The notes below the pieces were generated by a model. It worked only from the letters and a program-made list of their open reading frames with translations. It did not search any database and had not been told where the DNA came from. The position numbers and the translations under genes are program-made. A stretch of DNA of 64,000 nt from Curtobacterium sp. 9128 (GTDB taxonomy: Bacteria > Actinomycetota > Actinomycetes > Actinomycetales > Microbacteriaceae): positions 1,860,001-1,924,000 of the forward strand of contig NZ_LT576451.1 of the NCBI RefSeq assembly GCF_900086645.1, written 5' to 3'. Of this stretch, positions 8,712 to 16,805 are shown piece by piece. Each line of letters opens with the position of its first letter. Within the stretch, counting starts at the first letter, position 1.

Positions 8712-9971
8712 TCAGGAACGCTGCGCCGCACGGTAGGCCTCGGCCCCCGTGCGCCAGCGTTCCGCCTCGACGTCGAAGTCCGGCACGTCGTCGAGATCAG
8801 GGCCGCCGGCGGCGAAGTGCTCGACGATCGCCTCGTTCGCACTCCGTCCGATCGATGCACCGCGGTCGATCACGACGCGCTCGGCGGAACGGATCGCCCG
8901 GTCCGCGTCGGTGCCGTCCCGGAGCGCACCGACGATCGCCCGAGCCAGCTCGGCCGCGTCGAGCAGTGCGAGGTTCACCCCGTTGCCCCCGAACGGCGAC
9001 ATGACGTGGGCGGCGTCGCCGAGCAGGGTCACCCCGGCCACGTGGCGCCACTCCATCGGCGTCGGGAGCGCCATGATCGGGCGGTTCGCGAGCGAGCCCT
9101 CGCTGTCGGCGACCACGCGGAGCAGCTCGGGGGAGAAGTCCCGGAACCGCACCAGCAGCTCGTCACGCACCCGCTCGGTGTCCGTCGCCTGCGTGGCGTT
9201 CGCGTCGAGCGCCGGGCTCTCGGCCAGTACGCCGCCGCGCCCGTCCGCCGTGCCGAGGCCGGCAGCGGCGAGCCAGTCGAGGTCCACGCGCATCCCCAGG
9301 TAGCCCCGGACCACGTCGTCGCTGTTGCGCTGCAGGACCATCGTCCGACCGTCGCCGTTCGCCCAGAGGTGCCCGTCGCCGACGAGTCGGGCGATCTCCG
9401 GGTGTGCCGTGGAGACCGCCGTGAAGAGGACCTCGACGAAGCTGACGCCGGTGTAGTGGGGGAGCGTGTCGGTCAGTGCCGCCCGGACCCGTGACCACGC
9501 GCCGTCGGCGCCGATGACGAGGTCCGCGCGGTCGACGGCGCCGTCCGCGAAGACGAGCTCGTGCGGAGTACCCGGCACGACCTCGGTCAGCTTCCGGCCC
9601 CACCGGATGGTCCCGGGCGCCAGCGACCCGGCGAGCATCGAACGGAGCTGGGCGCGGTCGATCTCGGGCGCAGCGAACTCGTCCGGTGACGCGACGTGCT
9701 CCATCAGCAGGGTGCCGTCCGGGCCGACCATGCGCTTCGACTGCCCTTCAGGCCGTGCGAGGGCGGCGAACTCGTCGACGAGGCCGGCGTCCTCGATCGC
9801 GATCTGACCGCTGTCGGCGTGCAGGTCGAGCGTGCCGCCCTGGTTCCTGGACGCGAGCGACAAGTCGGCGTCGTACACGGTGAGCCGCAGCCCCGCGCGC
9901 TGCAGCACCCGGGCGCAGAGCAGTCCACCCGGTCCGGCTCCGATGATCGCGATGCTCGGTTGGTCGTCCAT
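8712..9971 (-). CDS. FAD-dependent monooxygenase, TetX/PHBH type
   Basis: A 419-residue class A flavoprotein monooxygenase. It has the N-terminal Rossmann motif IAIIGAGPGGLLCARVLQ, the middle DG motif LVIGADGAWSRVR and the C-terminal FAD motif LLGDAAHVMSPFGGNGVNLA. The overall pattern is closest to TetX-like enzymes that hydroxylate aromatic or polyketide compounds with NAD(P)H and oxygen. The substrate is unknown and tetracycline resistance should not be assumed. It is divergent from a TetR regulator across a gap with two perfect palindromes, so the regulator probably represses it. The start is preceded by an AGGAAAGGA ribosome binding site. Confidence 0.87.
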   Translation of the reverse strand: MDDQPSIAIIGAGPGGLLCARVLQRAGLRLTVYDADLSLASRNQGGTLDLHADSGQIAIEDAGLVDEFAALARPEGQSKRMVGPDGTLLMEHVASPDEFAAPEIDRAQLRSMLAGSLAPGTIRWGRKLTEVVPGTPHELVFADGAVDRADLVIGADGAWSRVRAALTDTLPHYTGVSFVEVLFTAVSTAHPEIARLVGDGHLWANGDGRTMVLQRNSDDVVRGYLGMRVDLDWLAAAGLGTADGRGGVLAESPALDANATQATDTERVRDELLVRFRDFSPELLRVVADSEGSLANRPIMALPTPMEWRHVAGVTLLGDAAHVMSPFGGNGVNLALLDAAELARAIVGALRDGTDADRAIRSAERVVIDRGASIGRSANEAIVEHFAAGGPDLDDVPDFDVEAERWRTGAEAYRAAQRS

Positions 9972-9991
9972 GGTCCATCCTTTCCTCGTTG

Positions 9992-10041
9992 CCGAACGAT
10001 CGTTCGGTCAGCATGACGATAACCACCGAACGATCGTTCGG
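9992..10041. promoter_or_regulatory. Double palindromic operator between monooxygenase and TetR gene
   Basis: Two identical 16-bp perfect palindromes CCGAACGATCGTTCGG occupy 9992-10007 and 10026-10041, with centres 34 bp apart. The second lies just upstream of the TAGGAT box of the TetR gene. The first is 20 bp before the monooxygenase start, on the transcript side. Their placement fits auto- and cross-repression by the adjacent TetR protein. Confidence 0.85.
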
Positions 10042-10045
10042 CAAG

Positions 10046-10051
10046 TAGGAT
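10046..10051 (+). promoter_or_regulatory. -10 box (TAGGAT) of the TetR-family gene
   Basis: TAGGAT ends 7 nt before ATG 10059 and sits 4 bp after the second palindrome, so a repressor bound there would block polymerase. Confidence 0.55.
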
Positions 10052-10058
10052 GGCGACC

Positions 10059-10664
10059 ATGAGCAACGCGACCTCGACCCGCCGACCCGGCAGCGAGACC
10101 CGCGCGGAGATCCTCCGCGTCGCGCTGGAGCTCTTCACCAGCCGCGGGTACGAAGGCACCTCCATCCGAGACATCGCCGAGGCGCTCGGCGTCACGAAGT
10201 CGTCGCTCTACTACCACTTCGCCAGCAAGGAGGCGATCATCCGTGCGCTGCTGGACGATCGCCGCGGAGAGCTCGACGCCCTGCTCGCCTGGATCGACGA
10301 GCAGCCGCCGGGCCCGGACCTGCTGCGCCGGACCGCCCTGCGCTGGGTCGACTCGACCTCGCCCGGCCGGATCCGCGGGATGCGGTTCGCGCACGCCAAC
10401 CGGCCGATGATGCAGAAGTTCGCCGACGAGGGCGGCGACATCCGTTCGTGGTTCGACGAGGTCGTCGATCGGCTCGTCCCGGCGGACGCCCCATGGACCG
10501 AGCGACTCCGCGCGCGCATGGCGTTCGACACCGTGAGTGCGGCACTGTTCGCCGCGCTGGGAACCCGCGCGTCCGAGGAAGAGGTCCTCGCGACCGCCCG
10601 TGCCGCGACGATCGCACTCACCGATCCGGAACGACCGGGACCGGTCGGTAGGGTTGCCAGGTGA
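10059..10664 (+). CDS. TetR-family transcriptional regulator
   Basis: A 201-residue TetR repressor. The N-terminal helix-turn-helix is [20 protein letters not shown], then [20 protein letters not shown]. The C-terminal half is the variable ligand-binding helical domain. ATG 10059 is preferred over ATG 10050 because the latter overlaps the likely -10 box. The two palindromes in the divergent promoter are the probable binding sites, with the FAD monooxygenase as target. The inducer is unknown. The stop overlaps the GTG of tyrA by 4 nt, which looks fortuitous in function. Confidence 0.9.
   Translation: MSNATSTRRPGSETRAEILRVALELFTSRGYEGTSIRDIAEALGVTKSSLYYHFASKEAIIRALLDDRRGELDALLAWIDEQPPGPDLLRRTALRWVDSTSPGRIRGMRFAHANRPMMQKFADEGGDIRSWFDEVVDRLVPADAPWTERLRARMAFDTVSAALFAALGTRASEEEVLATARAATIALTDPERPGPVGRVAR
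10649..10654 (+). promoter_or_regulatory. Possible -10 box (TAGGGT) of a leaderless tyrA transcript
   Basis: TAGGGT ends 6 nt before GTG 10661, the same sequence and spacing as before hisB. It would let tyrA escape control by the TetR promoter. Confidence 0.45.
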
Positions 10665-11785
10665 CCCAGACGCCCCATCCCGGCACGACACCGGAGCCCG
10701 ACCGCCGGCTCCGCGGACCCGTGCGCGTGGTCGGCGCCGGCCTGCTCGGCGCGTCGATCGGCCTCGGTCTCCGGCAGAAGGGCGTGGAGGTCATCCTCGA
10801 CGACGTCTCACCAGCAGCGCTCGCGCTCGCCGTGGACTACGGCGCCGGCCGTCGTCCAGCCGACGGGGACGCTCCCGAACTCGTCGTCGTCGCGGTCCCG
10901 CCGGACGTCACCGCGCAGGTCGTCGAGCGGGAGCTCACCGCCTACCCCGACGCGGTCGTCACCGACGTGGCGAGCGTGAAGTCGGTACCGCTCGAGCGTC
11001 TCCGTGCCGCCGGCGCCGACGTCACGCGGTACGTCGGTTCGCACCCGATGGCCGGTCGCGAGCGCAGCGGCCCGACCGCGGCGCGCGCCGACCTGTTCAT
11101 CGGTCGCCCGTGGGTGATCGCCGGTCACGACGACATCACGCACCGCCGGGCGGCCGTGGTCGAAGCCCTCGCCCTCGACCTCGAGGCGACGGTCGTCCCG
11201 ATGGAGCCCGAACCGCACGACCAGGCCGTGGCGATCATGTCGCACGTCCCGCAACTCGTCTCGACGCTGATGGCCTCCCGGCTCCGCAGCGCTCCCGAGT
11301 CGGCGCTCGGACTGGCCGGCGGGGGCGTCCGCGACGTCACCCGGGTCGCGGCGAGCGATCCAGGGCTCTGGGTCCAGATCATCGGGGCGAACGCCGCGCA
11401 CATCCGGCCGGTCCTGAGCGACCTGCGGGACGAGCTGACGAAGGTCATCGACGCCCTCGCCGACCCCGACGCACCCGGTGCTCCGCGGACGATTGCCGAG
11501 ACCATGGCATCGGGGAACCGCGGCGTCGAGCGACTCCCGGGCAAGCACGGCACCACCAAGCGCTTCGCCCAGGTCGTCGTCCTCGTGGACGACCGACCCG
11601 GGCAGATCGCCGAACTCCTCACGACCATCGGCGAGATCGGCATCAACCTCGAGGACATGCGCCTCGAGCACTCACCCGGAGCACCGATCGGCATCGTCGA
11701 AGTGTCGGTCGTACCCGAGCAGGAACAGCGACTCGTCGACGAACTCGAGAGCCGCGGATGGAGGATCGCAGCAGCATGGGCCTGA
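10661..11785 (+). CDS. tyrA: Prephenate dehydrogenase
   Basis: A 374-residue NAD(P)-dependent dehydrogenase that converts prephenate to 4-hydroxyphenylpyruvate for tyrosine. The nucleotide-binding start [19 protein letters not shown] is followed by [15 protein letters not shown], which carries the conserved catalytic His and substrate-binding residues, and by [16 protein letters not shown]. The last 80 residues ([20 protein letters not shown]) form an ACT domain, so feedback control by an amino acid is likely. The end overlaps cmk by 10 nt. Confidence 0.93.
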   Translation: MTQTPHPGTTPEPDRRLRGPVRVVGAGLLGASIGLGLRQKGVEVILDDVSPAALALAVDYGAGRRPADGDAPELVVVAVPPDVTAQVVERELTAYPDAVVTDVASVKSVPLERLRAAGADVTRYVGSHPMAGRERSGPTAARADLFIGRPWVIAGHDDITHRRAAVVEALALDLEATVVPMEPEPHDQAVAIMSHVPQLVSTLMASRLRSAPESALGLAGGGVRDVTRVAASDPGLWVQIIGANAAHIRPVLSDLRDELTKVIDALADPDAPGAPRTIAETMASGNRGVERLPGKHGTTKRFAQVVVLVDDRPGQIAELLTTIGEIGINLEDMRLEHSPGAPIGIVEVSVVPEQEQRLVDELESRGWRIAAAWA

Positions 11786-12633
11786 ACGACCAGAACGAGT
11801 CCGGCGTGACCGGTGGGCCCGACGGCCCCGACACCGGGCTCCCCACGCCCGTCGACCAGCCCGGCCCGGTGACCGGTGGCGACATCGGCGGCGCCGACGG
11901 CCAGGGCAGTGGCGAACCGGGCCTGACCCGCGACCCGATGCCGGCCGGTCTCGCGGACGGCGCGTACGTGGCGAAGTTCGTGATCGCGGTGGACGGCCCG
12001 GCCGGCAGCGGCAAGTCCAGCGTCTCGCGGGCGGCCGCTCGCGCGCTCGGGTTCGGCTACCAGGACACCGGCGCCGCCTACCGCGCGCTGGCGTGGCACG
12101 CCCTGCAGCAGGAGGTCGACCTCGACGACGCCGCGGCGATCCTGGCGAGCTGGGACACGTTCGACTACGAGATCGGCACCGACCCGGACGCGTACTTCGT
12201 CCGCGTGGCGGGCACCGACGTGACCGATGCGATCCGGACCCCGGAGGTGACGGCGGCGGTGGCGCACATCGCGAAGCTCCCCGACGTCCGGAAGCGCCTC
12301 GTGCAGCTGTTCCGGAACGTGATGCGCAAGACCGATGCGAAGGGGATCATCACCGAGGGCCGGGACATCACGACGGTGGTCGCGCCCGACGCCGACGTCC
12401 GGATCCTCCTGACCGCCGACGAGCAGGTTAGAATGGCCCGACGCTCGGCGGAGGTCACGACCCAGTCGGCCGCCGAGACCTCGGCTGCACTCGCCCGACG
12501 TGACGCAGCCGATGCGAAGGTCGTCGACTTCATGAACGCCGCGGACGGCGTGACGACGCTCGACTCCACCGATCTCGACTTCGACCAGACCGTGCAGGCG
12601 GTCGTCGACCTGGCCCGCGCGGCCGGACACTGA
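11776..12633 (+). CDS. cmk: Cytidylate kinase
   Basis: A 285-residue (d)CMP kinase that phosphorylates CMP and dCMP to the diphosphates. The P-loop GPAGSGKSS is at about residue 74, followed by the CMP-binding [13 protein letters not shown] and [20 protein letters not shown] segments. The family is about 225 residues; the extra 60 at the N-terminus are Gly/Pro/Asp-rich and probably disordered. ATG 11776 is chosen because a GGAGG lies 11 nt upstream. A start nearer the kinase core cannot be excluded. The order tyrA-cmk-der is conserved in the family. Confidence 0.92.
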   Translation: MGLNDQNESGVTGGPDGPDTGLPTPVDQPGPVTGGDIGGADGQGSGEPGLTRDPMPAGLADGAYVAKFVIAVDGPAGSGKSSVSRAAARALGFGYQDTGAAYRALAWHALQQEVDLDDAAAILASWDTFDYEIGTDPDAYFVRVAGTDVTDAIRTPEVTAAVAHIAKLPDVRKRLVQLFRNVMRKTDAKGIITEGRDITTVVAPDADVRILLTADEQVRMARRSAEVTTQSAAETSAALARRDAADAKVVDFMNAADGVTTLDSTDLDFDQTVQAVVDLARAAGH

Positions 12634-12691
12634 CACCGGCCCGACGGGCCCGAACACACGCGGCCGACCGGCCGCCGGCAAGGAACCCACC

Positions 12692-14218
12692 ATGGCGCAG
12701 CTGGACAACGGACCAGAGCACGACGACTTCCCGGAGTACGACGACGCCCTCGGCGAGCGTCTCGCGGGCCTCGACGAGTCGGAAGCGGAGCAGCGGGCGA
12801 CCGCACTCCGCGCCGGCCTCGAGGACTACGACCTCGACGAGGAAGACGTCGCGCTCCTCGACTCCGCGCAGTTCGGCGAGGACGGCGTCGCGTACCTGCC
12901 GGCACTCCCGGTCCTCGCGATCGTCGGTCGTCCGAACGTCGGCAAGTCCGCGCTCGTGAACCGCATCATCGGTCGCCGCGAAGCCGTCGTGCAGGACGTC
13001 CCCGGCGTCACGCGTGACCGTGTGAGCTACAAGGCCGAGTGGAACGACAAGCGCTTCACCCTGGTGGACACCGGCGGGTGGGAGCCCGATGCGAAGGGCA
13101 TCAACGCCTCGGTCGCGCTCCAGGCAGAGGTCGCGATCGACCTCGCCGACGCCGTGCTGTTCGTCGTCGACGTCACGGTCGGCATCACCGCGACCGACGA
13201 GCACGTCGTGAAGATGCTGCGCGGCACCGACAAGCCGGTGATCGTCGTGGCGAACAAGTCCGACGACGACCGCCGCGACCTCGACGCCTACGAGCTCTGG
13301 AACCTCGGGCTCGGCGAGCCACACCCGGTCTCCGCCCTCCACGGTCGTGGCGTCGCGGACCTCCTCGACCTCATCATCACGACCCTCCCCGACGTCTCGG
13401 CGGTCGCGAAGCAGGAGATCGGCGGCCCTCGTCGCGTGGCGATCCTCGGACGCCCGAACGTCGGCAAGAGCTCGCTGCTCAACAAGGCGGCCGGCGAAGA
13501 ACGCGTCGTCGTGAACGAGCTCGCCGGCACCACCCGCGACCCCGTGGACGAGCAGGTCGAGCTCGGTGGCCGTGTCTGGCGCTTCGTCGACACCGCCGGC
13601 ATCCGCAAGCGGGTGCACCTCCAGCAGGGCGCGGACTTCTACGCCTCGCTCCGTACGACGGCCGCGCTCGAGAAGGCCGAGGTCGCCGTGGTCGTCCTCG
13701 ACGTCACCGAGCCCGTGTCCGTCCAGGACCTCCGCATCATCGACCTCGTGCTCGAGTCCGGTCGCGCACTGGTCCTCGCGTACAACAAGTGGGACCTGCT
13801 CGACGACGAGCGTCGTCGGTACCTCGAGCGTGAGATCGAACAGGACCTCGCGCACGTGGCGTGGGCGCCGCGCGTGAACATCTCGGCCCGCACCGGCCGG
13901 CACCTCGAGAAGCTCGTCCCGGCCCTCGAGACCGCGCTCGAGTCGTGGGACACCCGCATCCCGACGGGCAAGGTCAACGCCTTCATCGCCGAGCTCGTGC
14001 AGGAGCACCCGCACCCGGTCCGTGGCGGCCGCCAGCCGCGCATCCTGTTCGGCACCCAGGCCGCGAGCCAGCCGCCGACGTTCGTGCTCTTCACGACCCA
14101 GTTCCTCGACCCGCAGTACCGCCGGTTCATCACCAGGCGTCTGCGCGAGGTCTGGGGCTTCGCTGGAACGCCGATCACCGTGAACATGCGCGTCCGCGAG
14201 CGCCGGAAGCGCACCTGA
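12692..14218 (+). CDS. der: Ribosome-assembly GTPase Der
   Basis: A 508-residue protein with two tandem Era-like GTPase domains, needed for 50S subunit maturation. G1 motifs GRPNVGKSA (about residue 79) and GRPNVGKSS (about 253) are each followed by DTGGW or DTAGI (G3) and by NKSDD or NKWD (G4). The C-terminal KH-like domain ends in [19 protein letters not shown]. The N-terminal 70 residues are acidic, which is usual in actinobacteria. An AAGGAA ribosome binding site lies 8 nt before the ATG. Confidence 0.96.
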   Translation: MAQLDNGPEHDDFPEYDDALGERLAGLDESEAEQRATALRAGLEDYDLDEEDVALLDSAQFGEDGVAYLPALPVLAIVGRPNVGKSALVNRIIGRREAVVQDVPGVTRDRVSYKAEWNDKRFTLVDTGGWEPDAKGINASVALQAEVAIDLADAVLFVVDVTVGITATDEHVVKMLRGTDKPVIVVANKSDDDRRDLDAYELWNLGLGEPHPVSALHGRGVADLLDLIITTLPDVSAVAKQEIGGPRRVAILGRPNVGKSSLLNKAAGEERVVVNELAGTTRDPVDEQVELGGRVWRFVDTAGIRKRVHLQQGADFYASLRTTAALEKAEVAVVVLDVTEPVSVQDLRIIDLVLESGRALVLAYNKWDLLDDERRRYLEREIEQDLAHVAWAPRVNISARTGRHLEKLVPALETALESWDTRIPTGKVNAFIAELVQEHPHPVRGGRQPRILFGTQAASQPPTFVLFTTQFLDPQYRRFITRRLREVWGFAGTPITVNMRVRERRKRT

Positions 14219-14246
14219 TCCCTCCCCGGAACGGCATGCACGGGCG

Positions 14247-14252
14247 TACGCT
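14247..14252 (+). promoter_or_regulatory. -10 box (TACGCT) of the membrane-anchored protein gene
   Basis: TACGCT ends 6 nt before ATG 14259, with no ribosome binding site in between. Confidence 0.5.
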
Positions 14253-14258
14253 CCGTGC

Positions 14259-14804
14259 ATGTCACCCGGGCACGGGCCCACGCCGAACGGCTGGGCAGCG
14301 ATCGGTGCGGCCGGCGTGATCGTCGCTGCGGCGGTCTTCTTCTGGCTGCTCGCTCCGGCCCCGACTGCGCACACGGCCGTCGAGCGTGCGCCGACGAACG
14401 CCGTCGCGACCGTGCCACCGCACCCGGAGCCCTGGTACCGCACGGGGCTGCCGGTGGACGGAGACATCATCCCGATCGGCGTCAACACGACGGGCCACGT
14501 CACGGTGACGAGGTCGGGCGAGCGTGCGCTGCGGGTCACGATCACGGACTTCCGGACCGACCTCGCGACCGCGGACGTCCGGGTGCAGCTGACCGGCGGC
14601 GACGTGGTGGGCACCGGGCAGGAAGCACGGTGGGTCCCGGACGGCGACCCCGTCGAGGTCGGCACGATCCCGCACGGCGCGACGTCCGCGGTCATCGACC
14701 TGCGCGTCCCGCAGATCCTGCCGCCCCAGGTGCACTCGCTCGTGATCCTCGACTGGAACACGACCACCATCCTGGGTGGTGCCGAGCTGCTGCCAGCCGG
14801 CTGA
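14259..14804 (+). CDS. Membrane-anchored extracytoplasmic protein of unknown function
   Basis: A 181-residue protein with one hydrophobic segment, WAAIGAAGVIVAAAVFFWLL (about residues 12-31), and no cleavage site that I can see. It is therefore probably a type II membrane anchor with the rest outside. The exported part reads as beta-strand rich (HVTVTRSGERALRVTITDF, ADVRVQLTGGDVVG). It has no cysteines and no catalytic motif. I do not recognise the family. It follows der but has its own -10 box. Confidence 0.7.
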   Translation: MSPGHGPTPNGWAAIGAAGVIVAAAVFFWLLAPAPTAHTAVERAPTNAVATVPPHPEPWYRTGLPVDGDIIPIGVNTTGHVTVTRSGERALRVTITDFRTDLATADVRVQLTGGDVVGTGQEARWVPDGDPVEVGTIPHGATSAVIDLRVPQILPPQVHSLVILDWNTTTILGGAELLPAG

Positions 14805-14856
14805 CGCCGTCGACCCGGCCACGCCGGTCGCGCGGGGTGCGCGCCGGTCGCGATCC

Positions 14857-14886
14857 GAGCCTCCCGGCTGGTCGGACGGGAGGCTC
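14857..14886. terminator. Intergenic hairpin of the GAGCCTCCCG family
   Basis: GAGCCTCCCG (14857-14866) pairs perfectly with CGGGAGGCTC (14877-14886) around a 10-nt loop. There is no T-tract. It lies after the 14259 gene and before the next gene and may act as a terminator. The arm sequence recurs at 33100 and 41352. Confidence 0.6.
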
Positions 14887-14925
14887 GTGGCACGTGATCC
14901 GCGCCGGATACGGCACCATGGACGG

Positions 14926-15450
14926 GTGACGCTGCAATCCATCGCGGACCGGGCCGACCGGCTGTGGTGCCGACTCCGGCTCGACCGCCTGGCCGGCGGC
15001 CGACAGGCCGACTACGTGATCCGTGAGGACATGCTCGCGCACCCCGCGACCGTGCGGTCGTTCCGGTGGATCCGCTGGTTGCTCGTCGCCGAGACGTTGG
15101 TGGGTCTCGCCGCGATCGTCGTGGCGATCCTGCTCACGCGGGCCGGCGAGACGATCCCGTGGGCCGTGTGGTTCCGGGCGACCGTGGTGCTCCTCATCAC
15201 GCTGACGCTGTACGTGTTCGCCTGGCGTGCGCAGCTCGGGTACTACTGGGCGTACCAGCGGCTGCGGTTGTTCAGCAGGATCTTCCCGATCGTGACGCTC
15301 ATCATCGCGGCGATCCCCGGGCTCTACCCGTTCTGGATGGTGATCGAGCAGATCGTCTTCTCGGTGTTCATGATCGGCATCGGTGACGTGCTCACATCCG
15401 ACCACATGCGCTCGGCCTTCCCGAAGCCCGCGAAGCGTGCGGCTCCGTAG
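14926..15450 (+). CDS. Multi-pass membrane protein of unknown function
   Basis: A 174-residue protein with four predicted hydrophobic segments (starting about WIRWLLVAETLVGLAAIVVA, then WFRATVVLLITLTLYVFAW, FPIVTLIIAAIPGLYPFW and IVFSVFMIGIGDVLT). The N-terminal 45 residues are charged and soluble. GTG 14926 is chosen because a CACCAT box ends 6 nt before it. The frame upstream runs through the hairpin and is not credible coding. The family is not recognised and no active-site motif is seen. Confidence 0.7.
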   Translation: MTLQSIADRADRLWCRLRLDRLAGGRQADYVIREDMLAHPATVRSFRWIRWLLVAETLVGLAAIVVAILLTRAGETIPWAVWFRATVVLLITLTLYVFAWRAQLGYYWAYQRLRLFSRIFPIVTLIIAAIPGLYPFWMVIEQIVFSVFMIGIGDVLTSDHMRSAFPKPAKRAAP

Positions 15451-15453
15451 GAT
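15448..15453 (+). promoter_or_regulatory. -10 box (TAGGAT) before the 108-residue acidic protein gene
   Basis: TAGGAT overlaps the stop of the preceding gene and ends 6 nt before ATG 15460. Confidence 0.5.
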
Positions 15454-15459
15454 CGCGTC

Positions 15460-15786
15460 ATGACGATGTTCGGCGGGGTGCGGTTCGACCCGGAGGACCT
15501 GCCCCGGTTCGCCGGTGACCTGTTCGACCACGTGGCTACGGGCGGGACGGCCCCCGATGCGGACGGCGCACCGTTCGCCGATGCAGTCGGGGTCCTCGCC
15601 GGGTCCGGTGGCGGCGCGGTCGACACCGACGTGTTCGACGCGGCGGAGTTGCTCGGGTACCTGCTCGCCGTGGTCCACGCGGAGACGTCGTTGCCCGACG
15701 CCGTGTTCGTCGAGCCTGTGGACGCCCGCGAGCGGCGTTCTCGTGTGGAGGAAGCGGTTCGCCGGATCGTCGGGTACCGCTCCTAG
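15460..15786 (+). CDS. Small acidic protein of unknown function
   Basis: A 108-residue acidic soluble protein starting MTMFGGVRFDPEDLPRF. A helical stretch AAELLGYLLAVVHAETSLPD and a basic C-terminal helix RRSRVEEAVRRIVGY are visible. It has no cysteine, signal peptide or recognised domain. The leaderless -10 box and strong actinobacterial codon use support it being real. No function can be assigned. Confidence 0.6.
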   Translation: MTMFGGVRFDPEDLPRFAGDLFDHVATGGTAPDADGAPFADAVGVLAGSGGGAVDTDVFDAAELLGYLLAVVHAETSLPDAVFVEPVDARERRSRVEEAVRRIVGYRS

Positions 15787-15851
15787 GACCCCGGGTCCCA
15801 GGGACCATCGGGGCCTGTCACCGATCCCGGAGCCGGAGGATCGTGGACGAC

Positions 15852-16727
15852 ATGACGAACACGACGCTCCCCGGCGGCACCTACCGTCTCGCCGACGACC
15901 TCGAACTCACCCGTGTCGGGTACGGCGCGATGCAGCTGGCCGGACCGGGGGCGTTCGGCCCGCCCGCCGACCACGACGAGGCGATCCGCGTGCTCCGCGA
16001 GGTCGTCGACCTCGGCATCACGCACATCGACACCTCGGACTACTACGGCCCGTTCGTGACGAACGCCCTCATCCGCGAGGCGCTCGCGCCCTACCCGGAC
16101 GACCTGCGCATCGTGACGAAGGTCGGCGCTCGACGCGACGAGCAGGGTGGGTGGCCCGAGGCGCGGGAACCGCACGAGCTCATCGAGCAGGTGCACGACA
16201 ACCTCCGGAACCTCGGCGTCGAGCGACTCGACGTGGTGAACCTGCGCATGGGTGGCATGGAAGGCCCACAGCCCGGATCGATCGCTCCCCAGTTCGAGGC
16301 GCTCGCCGAGCTCCAGCAGCAGGGGCTCATCAACCACCTGGGGCTCTCGACGGTGGACGCCGAACAGCTCGCGGAGGCGCAGGGCATCGCACCGGTCGTG
16401 TGCGTGCAGAACCTGTACAACGTCGCGCACCGTGAGGACGACCCCTTCGTCGACCTCACCGCTGCGCAGGGGATCGCCTTCGTGCCCTACTTCCCGCTCG
16501 GCGGCTTCTCGCCGATCCAGTCAGGGGCGCTCGATGCGGTCGCCGCCCGTCTCGAGGTGTCGCGCCTGACCGTCGCGCTGTCGTGGCTGCTGCAGCGGTC
16601 GCCGAACATGCTCCTGATCCCGGGGACGTCGTCGGTCGCGCATCTGCGCGACAACGTCGCGTCGGCGGGCTTCGCGCTGCCGGCCGACGCGGTGGCTGAG
16701 CTGGACGCGATCGGCACCGCCGCGTAG
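15852..16727 (+). CDS. Aldo/keto reductase
   Basis: A 291-residue NAD(P)H-dependent (beta/alpha)8 aldo/keto reductase. Catalytic Asp and Tyr lie in THIDTSDYYGP, and Lys in RIVTKVG. Where most members have a catalytic His after the next strand, this protein reads VVNLRMGG, with Arg in its place, as in the YdbC-like branch. The cofactor segment LLIPGTSSVAHLRDN is intact. ATG 15852 is preferred over GTG 15843 because GGAGGA lies 11 nt before it. The substrate is unknown. Confidence 0.87.
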   Translation: MTNTTLPGGTYRLADDLELTRVGYGAMQLAGPGAFGPPADHDEAIRVLREVVDLGITHIDTSDYYGPFVTNALIREALAPYPDDLRIVTKVGARRDEQGGWPEAREPHELIEQVHDNLRNLGVERLDVVNLRMGGMEGPQPGSIAPQFEALAELQQQGLINHLGLSTVDAEQLAEAQGIAPVVCVQNLYNVAHREDDPFVDLTAAQGIAFVPYFPLGGFSPIQSGALDAVAARLEVSRLTVALSWLLQRSPNMLLIPGTSSVAHLRDNVASAGFALPADAVAELDAIGTAA

Positions 16728-16757
16728 ACAGGCCGTTGCGTCCGTCCTGTGGACACG

Positions 16758-16788
16758 TTGACGGGCTGTCGCGGCACGTCCATAAGAT
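16758..16788 (+). promoter_or_regulatory. Candidate promoter of the T7SS locus
   Basis: TTGACG (16758-16763) and CATAAGAT (16781-16788) form -35 and -10 elements about 17-19 nt apart. A GGGGG run then precedes GTG 16806 by 6 nt, so unlike its neighbours this gene has a leader with a ribosome binding site. Confidence 0.55.
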
Positions 16789-16805
16789 GGTCGCGGGGGT
16801 GACGT

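Noticed and set aside
6722-8860. A 712-residue minus-strand frame opposite rluB, with Val/Thr-rich repeats
   Set aside because: The repeats are only the reverse reading of the rluB repeat DNA; no start signal or domain is present.
8712-9971. Calling this gene a tetracycline-resistance tetX
   Set aside because: Fold motifs match the wider family, but nothing specific to tetracycline binding could be identified from sequence alone.
10537-11775. A 413-residue extension of the cmk frame back through tyrA
   Set aside because: It is the shadow of tyrA in another frame; a GGAGG site marks ATG 11776 as the real start.
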